A stretch of DNA of 64,000 bases from Blastomonas sp. AAP53 (GCF_000331245.1 NZ_ANFZ01000002.1:10001-74000); one strand, 5' to 3'; shown: positions 26,688-36,378, numbered from the stretch's first letter. Program-made: numbers and translations. Notes: a model not told the origin generated them from the sequence alone.

Positions 26688-27917
26688 ATGGCGGCTGGTG
26701 AGTTCGACAAGAGAGGGTTTTTGCGGGCCCTGGGGACCGCTGCGTTTGGCTTTACGATAGGGCAGCGCGCGTTGGCACAGGACACCAGGATCCTCGGCCT
26801 GGATGTGCCGCAGGATCTTGTGAACATGATCCCGCGCAAGCCGTTGAGTTTTCTGCGCATCGCCGACGCCGTGATCGCGCTCGAGCGCGAGGCGGACCGC
26901 AAGGGACTGCCGCACTCCCCCCTGGAATTTGGCAGCGATATGTCGCTCCGCAAGCTGACCGACTCGCTGTACCAACTGGCGATGCCGCGTCTTGTCGCTC
27001 TGGTGGACCGCGCTGATGCGATCGACAGCGGCTTTGCCGACAAGGCAGGGGCGTTGCTAGCCGAACTGCATCAAAGTCAGCACGAACTGCCCGAATTGCT
27101 CCAGTTGCTGCCAAAGCAAATGCGGCTCGATCCGTCGCCGGGGCCCGGCCTGCGCTATCTGACGCAGCCAGACCCGGCATCGGCGGGCGAACCGAACGAA
27201 CTGATTTTTCCCCCGGACGCACCTCCATCTGTAGAAGCGTCGCCCAAGCCCGACGCATCGACCGGACCGGACATCGCATCTCCAATGGAGGCGCCCGTTT
27301 CGTCGGAAGAGCCGGATCAGCCGCTCAGCACGGCCCGGGATTATGCATCTCTCAAGCCTGAATATGGTCGCATGTTCCGCAAAGTGGAAATTCGCCCGCA
27401 ATACCGCGAAAGCGCCGACTGGCATCTCGCCATGATGCGCCGGTCGCGCAGCCAGTATCAGCGGGTCGAAGCCGCGACGGGTGTGCCCTGGCACTTCATC
27501 GCCGCCACCCATGCGCTGGAGGCCAGTTTCAATTTCCGCGCGCATCTGCACAATGGCGACTTTCCTCTGTCGGCCCGCACACGGCAGGTGCCTTCGGGCC
27601 GCCCCTCGGTGTGGCTGCCGCCTTCTGACTGGAATTCCAGTGCAAAGGATGCGCTCGGGCTGCTTGGCTATGTCGGACAGACCGACTGGAGCCTGGAACG
27701 GACGCTTTACAGGCTGGAGGCCTATAACGGCATGGGCTATCGCAGGCGCGGCGTGCCGACGCCCTATTTGTGGAGTTTCTCCAACCATTACGACCGGGGC
27801 AAGTTCGTCGCTGATGGTCGGTTCAGCGCTACGGCCAGGTCCCAGCAGTGCGGCGCAGCGGTTATGCTGAAGCTGCTGCACGATGCAGGAGAGATCACGC
27901 TGCAAGCCGCGCCCTGA
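26688..27917 (+). CDS. Exported lysozyme-like protein with N-terminal helical domain
   Basis: This 409-aa protein has a Tat-like signal peptide (DKRGFLRALG then AFGFTIGQRALAQ). Residues about 30-150 form an unassigned helical domain and residues about 155-210 a Pro/Ser-rich linker. The C-terminal 180 residues are lysozyme-like: WHFIAATHALEASFNFRAHLHNGD, LSARTRQVPSGRP, ALGLLGYVGQTDWS, LYRLEAYNGMGYRRRG, PYLWSFSNHYDRGKF. The Glu of HALEASF is the candidate catalytic acid, and peptidoglycan is the likely target (inference). The C-terminal domain resembles phage or bacterial muramidase-like modules. Confidence 0.75.
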   Translation: MAAGEFDKRGFLRALGTAAFGFTIGQRALAQDTRILGLDVPQDLVNMIPRKPLSFLRIADAVIALEREADRKGLPHSPLEFGSDMSLRKLTDSLYQLAMPRLVALVDRADAIDSGFADKAGALLAELHQSQHELPELLQLLPKQMRLDPSPGPGLRYLTQPDPASAGEPNELIFPPDAPPSVEASPKPDASTGPDIASPMEAPVSSEEPDQPLSTARDYASLKPEYGRMFRKVEIRPQYRESADWHLAMMRRSRSQYQRVEAATGVPWHFIAATHALEASFNFRAHLHNGDFPLSARTRQVPSGRPSVWLPPSDWNSSAKDALGLLGYVGQTDWSLERTLYRLEAYNGMGYRRRGVPTPYLWSFSNHYDRGKFVADGRFSATARSQQCGAAVMLKLLHDAGEITLQAAP

Positions 27918-28088
27918 AGTCTCCGGCCCCGTTGGCACGACACGTTCGCCAGGGTGATATCCAGCGCCGGACCGTGCTGCCCAGCAGCCGCGACTGATCC
28001 CAGAGCACCGACTGCCCGATTTTTCCGCTGGAATGGCGCCGCGCGAGCAATTATATCCGTGCCGCCGGCGGAAAACGCCGGGATTTCG

Positions 28089-28164
<76 letters not shown>

Positions 28165-28212
28165 GTCCCGCCCGCGCCGTCCAAGGCTGCGAGCGGGCAC
28201 TGATAGAAAGCG

Positions 28213-30360
28213 CTATTTCATCGCGACCTTTTTCGGCTTGCTCGCTCCGGCCAGCTTCGCGTCCTCGTTGGCACGCGAGATGACATAGTGGCGGATACTT
28301 TCGATCTCCGGCTTGGTCATCACCGATGAAAAGCTGACCATGCCGTTGTCCTTGAGCGCGCCGTCATGGACGATCATCTGCCAGTTTTCCGCGCTGGCCA
28401 AAGTGCCCGAATAGCGAAGGTCGGGGATGATACCGCCCCGGCCCGAGGCCTGGATCGCAGCATCCCCATGGCACACCGTGCAATAGCGGCCATATTGAAC
28501 GGCGCCTGCCTGCACCACATCGGCAGCGGCGGTGAGCGCCGGTGGGTCCAGCGGCAGATCGTCGGCAGCCGGCATGGCAGGCAGCTTGGCCTTGCCGCCC
28601 AGCTTGAACACCAGCAGGCGCGAGATGTTGCGCACCGGGCCCGACATGTCGCTGAGCACGCCTGCGGTGATCGCCCACGCGCCGCCCCAGCCGGCAAGCA
28701 CCGCGACATATTGCTCGCCATCGATGCTGTAGGTCATGGGGGCCGCTACCACGCCGGTCTGTGCGGGGAAGGTCCACAGCGGCTTGCCATTGGCCGAATC
28801 ATAGGCGACGAAATTGCCCATCGCGTTGCCCTGGAACACCAGACCGCCCGCTGTTGCCAGCACGCCGCCGTTCCACGGGCCACCCAGGGTGACGCGCCAG
28901 CGTTCCTTCTGCGCCACCGGATCCCAGGCGATCAGCACGCCCTTGGTCGCCTTCTTCGCCGCCTCGCGCACCGCATTGTCGGCGGGCATCGCGTTGTTGG
29001 CGGTATCCATACCGACGTTGAAGCCCAGCTTCGAAGGCTTCCAGCCTGTCGCCGGGATATACGGATAGGCGGTGATCTGTGCGGGGATGAACACCAGCTT
29101 CTGCTTGGCGTCATAGGCCATCGGGTGCCAGTTGTGCGCCCCGAGCGGGCCGGGCGTGACGATGAAGGGCTTGCCCGTCTTGTCGACGCGCGCGTCGGGG
29201 TTCTCGATCGGTCGCCCGGTCGCAGGGTCGACTCCGGTGGCCCAGTTGACCGGCACGAAGTTGTTGGCCGAGATGAACTCGCCCGTGGCGCGATCGATCA
29301 CGTAGAAAAAGCCGTTCTTGGGCGCCTGCATCAGCACCTTGCGCGCCTTGCCGTCGATCTCGAGGTCGGCCAGCATGATGTGCTGGGTCGCGGTATAATC
29401 CCAGGTCTCGCCGGGCGTGGTCTGGTAATGCCAGGCGTATTCGCCGGTCTTCACCCGGATTGCGACGATCGAGGACAGGTACAGGTTGTCGCCGCCGCCG
29501 GGCGAGCGATAGGCCTGGTTCCAGGGGCTTCCGTTGCCGACGCCGACATAGAGCAGGCCAAGCTCGGGATCATAGGCCATCGCGTCCCAGACGGTGCCGC
29601 CGCCGCCGATGTTCCAGTATTCGCCCTTCCAGCTGCTCTCGGCGGTCTTGAGATATTCCGCCTCGTTGGCGCCGGGGCGATCGGGGACGGTGTAGAATTT
29701 CCAAAGCTGCTTGCCGGTCGCCGCGTCATAGGCTGCGACATAGCCGCGCACGCCGAACTCTGCGCCGCCATTGCCGATGACGACCATGCCGTCGATGACG
29801 CGCGGTGCACCGGTAATGGTGTACGACTTGGCCTGATCGACAGTGACCTTGCTCCAGATCTCGCGGCCCGTGCCGCGATCGAGCGCGACCAGCCTGCCAT
29901 CGAGCGTGCCGAGGAACAGCATGTTGCCCCAGGCGGCCAGTCCGCGGTTGACCACGTCGCAGCACGCCTTGACGCCGGTCTCGCCCGGCACCTTGGGATC
30001 ATATTCCCACAGGGGCTTGCCGTTGGCCGCGTCATAGGCCTTGACCTTGGACCAGGCGGTGGTGACGTAGATCTTGCCGTCGATCACCAAAGGCGTGGCT
30101 TCCTGGCCGCGCGCGGTGTCCATGTCGGCGGACCAGGCCAGGCCCAGTTCGCCGATGTTGCCGGGGTTGATCTGGTCGAGCGGGCTGTAGCGCTGCTCGT
30201 CATAGGTGCGCCCATAGCTGAGCCATTCGCCCCCATCGGCCTGAATGATGCGCGCACCATCGATGCCGGTTGAGCCATTGCCTGCGGTTTCGGCGTTGCC
30301 GCCCGAACATGCCGCCACGAGCAGCGCAAGCGCCGCCCCCATCAGAGCCTTCAGCCTCAT
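28213..30360 (-). CDS. PQQ-dependent alcohol dehydrogenase (quinohemoprotein)
   Basis: This is a 715-aa periplasmic eight-bladed propeller enzyme with a C-terminal cytochrome c domain. A lipobox-like VAAC (Cys18) suggests membrane anchoring. The adjacent-Cys pair of PQQ dehydrogenases is present (KACCDVV, 133-134), as are repeated propeller W-type motifs (KAYDAANGKPLWEY, VAYDAATGKQLWKF, VAYDSANGKPLWTF). The heme site YCTVCH lies near residue 622, with a late Met in NGMVSF as a possible sixth ligand. It oxidises primary alcohols and passes electrons to the respiratory chain. The exact alcohol is unknown and no PQQ synthesis genes are in the window. Confidence 0.93.
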   Translation of the reverse strand: MRLKALMGAALALLVAACSGGNAETAGNGSTGIDGARIIQADGGEWLSYGRTYDEQRYSPLDQINPGNIGELGLAWSADMDTARGQEATPLVIDGKIYVTTAWSKVKAYDAANGKPLWEYDPKVPGETGVKACCDVVNRGLAAWGNMLFLGTLDGRLVALDRGTGREIWSKVTVDQAKSYTITGAPRVIDGMVVIGNGGAEFGVRGYVAAYDAATGKQLWKFYTVPDRPGANEAEYLKTAESSWKGEYWNIGGGGTVWDAMAYDPELGLLYVGVGNGSPWNQAYRSPGGGDNLYLSSIVAIRVKTGEYAWHYQTTPGETWDYTATQHIMLADLEIDGKARKVLMQAPKNGFFYVIDRATGEFISANNFVPVNWATGVDPATGRPIENPDARVDKTGKPFIVTPGPLGAHNWHPMAYDAKQKLVFIPAQITAYPYIPATGWKPSKLGFNVGMDTANNAMPADNAVREAAKKATKGVLIAWDPVAQKERWRVTLGGPWNGGVLATAGGLVFQGNAMGNFVAYDSANGKPLWTFPAQTGVVAAPMTYSIDGEQYVAVLAGWGGAWAITAGVLSDMSGPVRNISRLLVFKLGGKAKLPAMPAADDLPLDPPALTAAADVVQAGAVQYGRYCTVCHGDAAIQASGRGGIIPDLRYSGTLASAENWQMIVHDGALKDNGMVSFSSVMTKPEIESIRHYVISRANEDAKLAGASKPKKVAMK

Positions 30361-30504
30361 CGCCCGTCCCTCTCCTTTTCGCCTTGACCTTTGGCGGCCA
30401 ATGGCTGTCTTTGCGTAGCCGGATATTGACGGGCCGCTGGCGGCTTGTCCATGGTGATTTAACCATCCGGTTAAGAGTGGTCCGGATCACAACAGGAGAG
30501 ATAC

Positions 30505-30882
30505 ATGTTTTCACACGTCATGCTGGGCGCGGACGATATCGACGCGTCCAAGGCCTTCTACGATGCAACGATGGTCGCGCTGGGCGGCAAGCCGGGCATG
30601 GTCGATCCCAAGGGCCGCGTCATCTACATGAACAATGGCGGCCTGTTCCTGCTGACGAAGCCGATTGACGGCCAGCCTGCCAGCTGTGGCAACGGCAGCA
30701 CCATCGGCTTTGCGGCCAAGACGCAGGAAGAGGCCGACGCCTGGCATGCTGCGGGCCTGGCGCATGGTGGCACCGCGATCGAAGATCCGCCGGGCGTCCG
30801 CGAAGGCGCCGGCATGAAGCTGTATCTTGCCTATCTGCGCGATCCTGCCGGCAACAAGGTTTGCGCGATGCACCGGTTGTAA
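30505..30882 (+). CDS. VOC-fold (glyoxalase-like) protein
   Basis: This 125-aa single-domain vicinal oxygen chelate protein starts MFSHVMLGADDIDASKAFYD. ACAGGAG lies about 11 bases upstream. It continues with VIYMNNGGLFLLTKP, TIGFAAKTQEEADAWHAAGLAHGG and a closing LYLAYLRDPAGNKVCAM, the usual last strand carrying a metal-ligand position. The substrate is unknown. It is divergent from the PQQ dehydrogenase gene. Confidence 0.85.
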   Translation: MFSHVMLGADDIDASKAFYDATMVALGGKPGMVDPKGRVIYMNNGGLFLLTKPIDGQPASCGNGSTIGFAAKTQEEADAWHAAGLAHGGTAIEDPPGVREGAGMKLYLAYLRDPAGNKVCAMHRL

Positions 30883-31038
30883 TCCCAAGGTGCGGGGGTG
30901 GAGTCGTTCCGCCCCCGCACATGGCACCTTGCATTTGGTCGCGAATCCCGGTAGGCGCGCACGCTTCCGACAAAGCGGGCTGGCTGGTTATGGGCTGCCA
31001 CGTTCGCTTGATACGGACTTCCATGTAAGGAGACCAAA

Positions 31039-31242
31039 ATGCCCAAGCTGAAGACCAAGAGCGGTGTAAAGAAGCGCTTCAAGCTCACCGCCACCGGCAA
31101 GATCAAGCACGGAGTCGTTGGCAAGCGTCACCGTTTGATGAGCCACAACGCCAAGTATATCCGCCAGAATCGCGGCACCAGCGTCATTTCCGATGCCGAT
31201 GCCCGCACCATCAAGAAATGGGCACCTTACGGCCTGGGTTGA
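31039..31242 (+). CDS. rpmI: 50S ribosomal protein L35
   Basis: This 67-aa protein has the standard L35 start MPKLKTKSGVKKRFK, then TGKIKHGVVGKRHRLMSHNAK and a C-terminus ending WAPYGLG. AAGGAG lies 9 bases upstream. rplT follows after 44 bases, the usual order. infC, which often precedes rpmI, is not adjacent. Confidence 0.97.
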   Translation: MPKLKTKSGVKKRFKLTATGKIKHGVVGKRHRLMSHNAKYIRQNRGTSVISDADARTIKKWAPYGLG

Positions 31243-31286
31243 TCCCGGTCCTCTCCCATCTCTTAGAAATTCAAAGGATATAGTTT

Positions 31287-31649
31287 ATGGCACGCGTCAA
31301 ACGGGGTGTTACCACCCGCGCCAAGCACAAGCGCATTCTCGTACAGGCGAAGGGCTATTACGGCCGTCGCAAGAACACCATCCGCATCGCACGTCAGGCC
31401 GTCGAAAAGGCAGGCCAGTATGCGTATCGCGACCGCAAGGCCAAGAAGCGCAACTTCCGCGCTCTGTGGATCGTGCGCATCAACGCCGCAACCCGCATGG
31501 AAGGCCTCACCTATGGCCAGTTCATGCACGGGCTGAAGCTTGCCGGAATCGAGCTCGACCGCAAGGTCCTGGCCGATCTGGCGATGCATGAAGCCGAAGT
31601 GTTCAAGGGCCTGGTCAAGCAGGCACAGGACGCGCTTCCCGCCGCCTGA
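31287..31649 (+). CDS. rplT: 50S ribosomal protein L20
   Basis: This 120-aa protein has family marks [47 protein letters not shown] and [26 protein letters not shown]20 binds 23S rRNA early in 50S assembly. A terminator lies 25 bases downstream. pheS, which often follows in related genomes, is not here. Confidence 0.98.
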   Translation: MARVKRGVTTRAKHKRILVQAKGYYGRRKNTIRIARQAVEKAGQYAYRDRKAKKRNFRALWIVRINAATRMEGLTYGQFMHGLKLAGIELDRKVLADLAMHEAEVFKGLVKQAQDALPAA

Positions 31650-31674
31650 GCCTTTCCTGGCTGACACACGCGAC

Positions 31675-31709
31675 AAGCGCCGGAATCCTTGGGGATTTCG
31701 GCGCTTTTT
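31675..31709 (+). terminator. Intrinsic terminator after rplT
   Basis: A stem with one mismatch (AAGCGCCGGAATCC pairing with GGATTTCGGCGCTT) is followed by TTTTTGC. It begins 25 bases after the rplT stop. Confidence 0.88.
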
Positions 31710-31747
31710 GCTTGCGCGTCGAAGGCGTTGCCGCCCAAGGGCTGCGC

Positions 31748-33085
31748 ATGACGCACAGCCCTGAAGATCGGCCCGCCCGCCGCGGATTTCGTCTGCGCTG
31801 GGCTCTGGTGCTGCGAATGTTCGCGGTGCTGCTGCTGGTGCTTGCCGGTCTGGCGATCAGTACCTCCCCTGCCGTCACCTCGCCCGCGCCCCCCAACGCG
31901 AGGAATATCGATCTGGCGCGCGCGGTGGTCGAGCAGGTGACCGGCGAGGGCAACACCGCCGGGACACGGCTGGCGCTCACCCTGTCGCAGGCTGAACTTG
32001 ATGGCTTGGCCGCATTGGGAAACCAGGTGCTGGCCCCGGTGCGGGTCGACGCCCGGCTGGTGCCGCCATCACCGCCCGCGAAGGGCCCATCGGCCAGATC
32101 CGCGCAGCGCGCTCCGCTGCCTGAAATGGTGGCGCGGATCAGCCGGCCCCTGCCGCTGGGTGCCTGGCTGAATCTGGAGGCGCGCGTCACCAGCCAGCCC
32201 GATGGCAAGGGGCTTCCCATCGTTCGAGCAAAGATCGGCCGCGTGCCGGTGCCTGCAGCATTGACCCGGTTCGTCCTGCGCCGCAGCTGGCTGGCGCTGC
32301 AGGGCGATGTACCGGCTCCGCGCACACTGGACGAGACGATCCCGCTGGTGCGGATCGGGGCGCAGCGGGCAGAGGCTGTTCTGATCCATCCGGGGCGCAG
32401 TGCGGCCTTTGCCGGTCTGTCGCGCTTTGGCGGGGTCGATCCGGACCCGCGATGGGTGGCGCGCGCCTATTGCGCGCTCGCCGTGCATGCCGACCCGGAC
32501 CTTGCGACGATCGTTCGCCGTGCATGGCGGATGCCGCGACCCGTGCGGCTGACGCCGGTTGAGCAGAACCGGGGGTTGCTGATCGCAGTGGCGATGCGCA
32601 CCATCCCCGAATATCGCGACCGGCTGGCAGGGCGCGCGCAACCGCTGGTTCGCCGCTGCGTGGCCCCGCCAGAGCCGTCGGTCACGCTGGCGGGCCGTAA
32701 CGACCTTGCCAAGCACTGGGCGATGTCCGCGGCGCTGTCAGTCACGCTGGGGAGCAATATTGCGCAGTCGCTGGGGGCGTGGAAGGAACTGTCGGACAGC
32801 CTGTCCGGCGGAAGCGGCTTTTCGTTTGTCGACATCGCCGCCGATCGGTCCGGCGAACGCTTTGCCAATGCGGCGACCGACCCCCAGCTCGCGCGGTTCG
32901 TCCAGACCCGGCTTGCAGCCGTCACGGACCCCCAGTTGCTCGCCAGCAACGCACTGGCCCGACCCGAAGGCCTGGACGCGGCAATGTTTGAACGGGTCTA
33001 CGACACCGTCGATTCGCCGGAATACAAGAGCGCGGTAGCCGCCATCGACGCATTGCTCGACGATGTCGGGGTGCCCAAGCCTTAG
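31748..33085 (+). CDS. Unrecognised protein with N-terminal membrane anchor
   Basis: This is a 445-aa protein if started at the ATG at 31748; the frame also opens at TTG 31712, inside the region after the terminator. A single TM helix (LRMFAVLLLVLAGLAIS, about 22-40) precedes a long extracytoplasmic part without motifs I can name. Segments include GTRLALTLSQAELDGLAALGNQVL, ISRPLPLGAWLNLEARV, RFVLRRSWLALQGDV, HWAMSAALSVTLGSNIAQSLGAWKELSD and GFSFVDIAADRSGERFA. The last resembles a small conserved domain with possible protease-like or structural function. Its end overlaps the convergent YceD gene by 4 bases. Confidence 0.65.
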   Translation: MTHSPEDRPARRGFRLRWALVLRMFAVLLLVLAGLAISTSPAVTSPAPPNARNIDLARAVVEQVTGEGNTAGTRLALTLSQAELDGLAALGNQVLAPVRVDARLVPPSPPAKGPSARSAQRAPLPEMVARISRPLPLGAWLNLEARVTSQPDGKGLPIVRAKIGRVPVPAALTRFVLRRSWLALQGDVPAPRTLDETIPLVRIGAQRAEAVLIHPGRSAAFAGLSRFGGVDPDPRWVARAYCALAVHADPDLATIVRRAWRMPRPVRLTPVEQNRGLLIAVAMRTIPEYRDRLAGRAQPLVRRCVAPPEPSVTLAGRNDLAKHWAMSAALSVTLGSNIAQSLGAWKELSDSLSGGSGFSFVDIAADRSGERFANAATDPQLARFVQTRLAAVTDPQLLASNALARPEGLDAAMFERVYDTVDSPEYKSAVAAIDALLDDVGVPKP

Positions 33086-33615
33086 GGCTTGGATGTCTTG
33101 AGAGCCTGTAGTGCTGCAAACGGACCGCTGGCCTCGGGCGTCGAGATGCCATATTCGGCGCGCGCCGCATCGGCGCGGGGGCCTTCGGCATAGGGGTCGA
33201 TCTCGAGCGCCAGCGTCTGCGCGATCGCTTCGCCCAGATCGAGCGTGCTGCCGGTAAACGCGATGGTGTCCAGATCGTCGCCGGCCAGCTCGATCTCGTC
33301 GCCTGCATCGGCCAGAGCTGCTTCATAATCGGCCTCGGGCAGGAAGCGCAGGCGATAGTCGCAGGCGACGCGCACCGGAAAATCCTCGCCCGAGATCGCG
33401 CAGGCCTGCACCAGCTTTGCTTCGATCCGGCCGGTCACGTCCACGCCGGCGGCGTCCTGCGTCAGGTTCGCGGTCGCGGTCAGCGTACCGATCGACACGA
33501 TCTGGAAGCGGCGGGCCAGCGCGGCGCGTTCGTCTGCATCGGCGCTCAGTTCGACCGGATGGCGCGGCAGTGCGCGCAGATCGATCGGGCGCGAAAATTC
33601 GGTGGGTTCCTGCAT
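33082..33615 (-). CDS. YceD / DUF177 family protein
   Basis: This 177-aa protein has an N-terminal FSRPIDLRALPRHPVELSADADERAALARRF block, a central VTGRIEAKLVQACAISGEDFPVRV and an acidic C-terminal half with YAEGPRADAARAEYG. DUF177 proteins are linked to 23S rRNA accumulation and often lie near rpmF/plsX; here rpmF is not adjacent. Its start overlaps the stop of the cytochrome bc1 chaperone gene, so the two are coupled. Confidence 0.88.
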   Translation of the reverse strand: MQEPTEFSRPIDLRALPRHPVELSADADERAALARRFQIVSIGTLTATANLTQDAAGVDVTGRIEAKLVQACAISGEDFPVRVACDYRLRFLPEADYEAALADAGDEIELAGDDLDTIAFTGSTLDLGEAIAQTLALEIDPYAEGPRADAARAEYGISTPEASGPFAALQALKTSKP

Positions 33616-34142
33616 CAGAACTCTCCCTGCATGACCTTCTGCACCAGAAGCGTCCTGAGCCGGGCATAGAGCGAAGCCAGATGTCCGGCGCTGGCGGCCA
33701 CCGCATCGTCGGCCACCGGGGCATCGCGATAAAGGTTGCGGCGCAGCGCCTGTTCGAGCTGCGGGCCATCGCCTGCCGCCAGCGCGGCGCGATAGGCACC
33801 CAGCCGCCCGCCCAGCGCGCTCATCATCTTGCCGATATGCTTGCCGACGATCAGATCGCCGACGCCATTCTGGCGCAGCTGGCCGTCCATGTCGTCGACG
33901 AACAGCTCGGCGACATGCACCGAGAATTGCCGGACGGCCTTGTCCGTATCATCGTCTTCCAGCCGCAGCAGCACGGCGCACAAGACGGTGCACACCGCTT
34001 CGAACCGGCCATCGACGCTGTCTGCCACCTGCCCGTCGAGGTACCAGAACGGGTCGCGGCCGTGTTGCACGATCCGTTCGTAGCAGGGGCGGGCGGCCTC
34101 GCGCGGGTCGCTGCGGCCGAAAATGCGGGAGAGAAATGACAT
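33615..34142 (-). CDS. Ubiquinol-cytochrome c chaperone (CBP3) family protein
   Basis: This 175-aa protein matches the CBP3/UQCC1 family needed for assembly of the cytochrome bc1 complex: YERIVQHGRDPFWYLDGQVADSVDGRFEAV, VRQFSVHVAELFVDDMDGQLRQNGVGDLIVGKHIGKMMSALGGRL, shown here in pieces. The order CBP3 then YceD, divergent from bamE, is the common alphaproteobacterial layout. The gap to bamE is 177 bases. Confidence 0.93.
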   Translation of the reverse strand: MSFLSRIFGRSDPREAARPCYERIVQHGRDPFWYLDGQVADSVDGRFEAVCTVLCAVLLRLEDDDTDKAVRQFSVHVAELFVDDMDGQLRQNGVGDLIVGKHIGKMMSALGGRLGAYRAALAAGDGPQLEQALRRNLYRDAPVADDAVAASAGHLASLYARLRTLLVQKVMQGEF

Positions 34143-34319
34143 GATTCAGGCTATATCCAGAGCGATTGGGCGGCGTTAAGCCACAATTCATTGGCCACTT
34201 GTGATGCAGCGCCTTAGTGCATATTGAGGCGGCTACGGCAAGTTGCAAGGGATGGGGCCTGGCCACGCCCCGCCTGTCGCCTGCCGCCAGACGAGCGGAT
34301 ATACCGCCAAGGAAAGATG

Positions 34320-34817
34320 ATGACCAGCAAAGCCCAGACCCACCGCGCGCCCCGTCGCTTCCAGACCCGCGCTGCCCTGCTGGTGGCGCTGACCGCGCTT
34401 CCGCTGCTGGCCGGCTGCGGCCAGCTGCGCGGACATCAGGGCTTCATCTACGATCAGACGCTGGCGACGCAGATCCTGCCCGGGGTCGATAACCGCCAGT
34501 CGGTGGAGCGGACCCTGGGCCGCCCGACCTTCACCGCGCAGTTTTCCGACAACGAATGGTATTATTTCGCGCGTGACACGCGCCAGCTGGCCTTTGCCAA
34601 TCCGCGCCCGACCGCACAGCAGGTGATGCGCGTGCGCTTTGACGCGGCAGGCAACGTGTCTGCGGTGGATATGACCGGTCTTGATCAGGTCGCAAATATC
34701 AGTCCTGAGGGCAAGAAGACGCCCACGCTGGGCCGCAATCGCAGCTTCTTCCAGGATCTGTTCGGCAATATCGGCGCGGTGGGTGCGCCCGGTGCAGGCG
34801 GCGGCGCTCCGCAATAA
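34320..34817 (+). CDS. bamE: Outer membrane protein assembly factor BamE
   Basis: This 165-aa lipoprotein is a subunit of the BAM complex. AAGGAA at 34309-34314 favours ATG 34320 over 34317. The lipobox is LLAGC (Cys33 from this start). The SmpA/OmlA domain shows LATQILPGVDNRQSVERTLGRPTF, WYYFARDT and VMRVRFDAAGNVSAVDM. A Gly/Ala/Pro-rich tail follows. Confidence 0.93.
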   Translation: MTSKAQTHRAPRRFQTRAALLVALTALPLLAGCGQLRGHQGFIYDQTLATQILPGVDNRQSVERTLGRPTFTAQFSDNEWYYFARDTRQLAFANPRPTAQQVMRVRFDAAGNVSAVDMTGLDQVANISPEGKKTPTLGRNRSFFQDLFGNIGAVGAPGAGGGAPQ

Positions 34818-34841
34818 GCGCCGGTTCGGGGGGCAGGCCTG

Positions 34842-36158
34842 TCAGTCTGTCGCGTCCGAGATCAGGCTGACCAGCAGCTTGTCGACCTTGCGGTTGTCCA
34901 TGTCGACGATCTCGAAGCGCCATCCCTGATCGTTGAACACCTCGCCCTCCTTGGGCAGGTGGCGCAGGCAGTGCAGCACATGGCCCGCAGCGGTGGCGTA
35001 ATCGCGGTCCTCTGACAAGGATATGCCCAGCCGCTCGGCCATCGCGTCGGCAGGCAGCGCGCCCGAGATCAGCAGACTGCCATCGGCGCGCTCGACCACC
35101 ATCGGCGAATCGCCCTCACCCTGATCGGAGGCGAAATCTCCGACCAGCGCCTGCAGCAGGTCTGCCGGGGTCACCAGCCCTTCAAAATGGCCGTACTCGT
35201 CATGCACCAGCGCCATCGGCACCTCGCCCTTCTGCAGGGCCTTGAGCGCATCCATCGCGTCGAGCTGATCAGGAACGATCGGCGCAGTGCGCGCCAGCGC
35301 CACCAGATCGAGCGGCGCACCCTCGATGATCGCAGTCAGCAGATCGCGCACGGTGACGATGCCGATGATGGCATCGACCGATCCATTGGCCACCGGCAGG
35401 CGGCTGTGCGGCGATTCGGTCATCAACCGGCGCAGGTCGTCCAGCCCGGCCTCGGCGGGCAGCCAGTCGACCTCTGTGCGGGGTGTCATCACCTCGCGCA
35501 CCGGGCGGTCCGCCAGGCGCACCACGCCCGAGATGATTGCGCGCTCCGATTCCGCGATGACCCCGGATTTGGTCGCCTCGGCAAAGATCATGTGCAGCTC
35601 TTCGGCGGTGACGATGTTTTCGGATTCGCGATTGAGCCCGAGCAGCCGGAAGATCAGCGCGCTCGACTGGTCGAGCAGCCACACCAGCGGGGCCGCTCCG
35701 CGCGCCATCAGGTCCATCGGGATCGCCATGATGACGGCCAGCTCTTCGGCCTTGCGCAGTGCGAACTGCTTGGGCACCAGCTCGCCCACCACCAGTGACA
35801 GATAGGTGGTCACGCCGATCACCAGCGCAAAGCCGATGGTGTCGGAAATATCCGCAGGGACGCCGACCAAGGCCAGCCGGTCGCCGACAGGCGCGCCCAG
35901 GCTCGCACCCGAATAGGCGCCTGCCAGAATGCCGATCAGGGTGATGCCGATCTGCACGGTGGAGAGGAACTTGCCGGGGTTCCCGCCCAGCCTGATCGCG
36001 GTGCGCGCGCCCTTGCTGCCCTCGCGTGCCATCGCCTCCAGCCGCGCGGTGCGCGCCGAGACGATCGCGAGTTCGGACATCGCGAACACGCCATTGAGCA
36101 CGATCAGTGCCATGATGATGACAACGTCGAGCCAGGGAAAGGGGGGGAGAGGGTCCAT
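34842..36158 (-). CDS. CNNM/CorC-type hemolysin-family membrane protein
   Basis: This 438-aa protein has an N-terminal CNNM/DUF21 membrane domain (four segments, starting VVIIMALIVLNGVFAMSELAIV). A pair of CBS domains (about 215-335; VREVMTPRTEVDWLP and SRLPVANGSVDAIIGIVTVRDLL) and a C-terminal CorC_HlyC domain (LLISGALPADAMAERLGI) follow. Family members are proposed Mg/Co exporters or have roles in stress tolerance. Confidence 0.93.
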   Translation of the reverse strand: MDPLPPFPWLDVVIIMALIVLNGVFAMSELAIVSARTARLEAMAREGSKGARTAIRLGGNPGKFLSTVQIGITLIGILAGAYSGASLGAPVGDRLALVGVPADISDTIGFALVIGVTTYLSLVVGELVPKQFALRKAEELAVIMAIPMDLMARGAAPLVWLLDQSSALIFRLLGLNRESENIVTAEELHMIFAEATKSGVIAESERAIISGVVRLADRPVREVMTPRTEVDWLPAEAGLDDLRRLMTESPHSRLPVANGSVDAIIGIVTVRDLLTAIIEGAPLDLVALARTAPIVPDQLDAMDALKALQKGEVPMALVHDEYGHFEGLVTPADLLQALVGDFASDQGEGDSPMVVERADGSLLISGALPADAMAERLGISLSEDRDYATAAGHVLHCLRHLPKEGEVFNDQGWRFEIVDMDNRKVDKLLVSLISDATD

Positions 36159-36378
36159 CGGGCCTTATGCAGTTTGCAAATTGCACCCTATATCCGCGAA
36201 GCGCGCGGTGTCACGCGCTTTTGCAACCGAACCGGGGCCAGACCCCCGCCGCCGCAAATGTAAAGTTGATTGAAGTTACAATTCCGTTCGGGAACCATTC
36301 AGCCGCCCAATCGAATAAGGGATGAGACGTTGCGAGGCTGACTTGCGACCAACAACCGAAACTTGCGGGAGCCAATCC

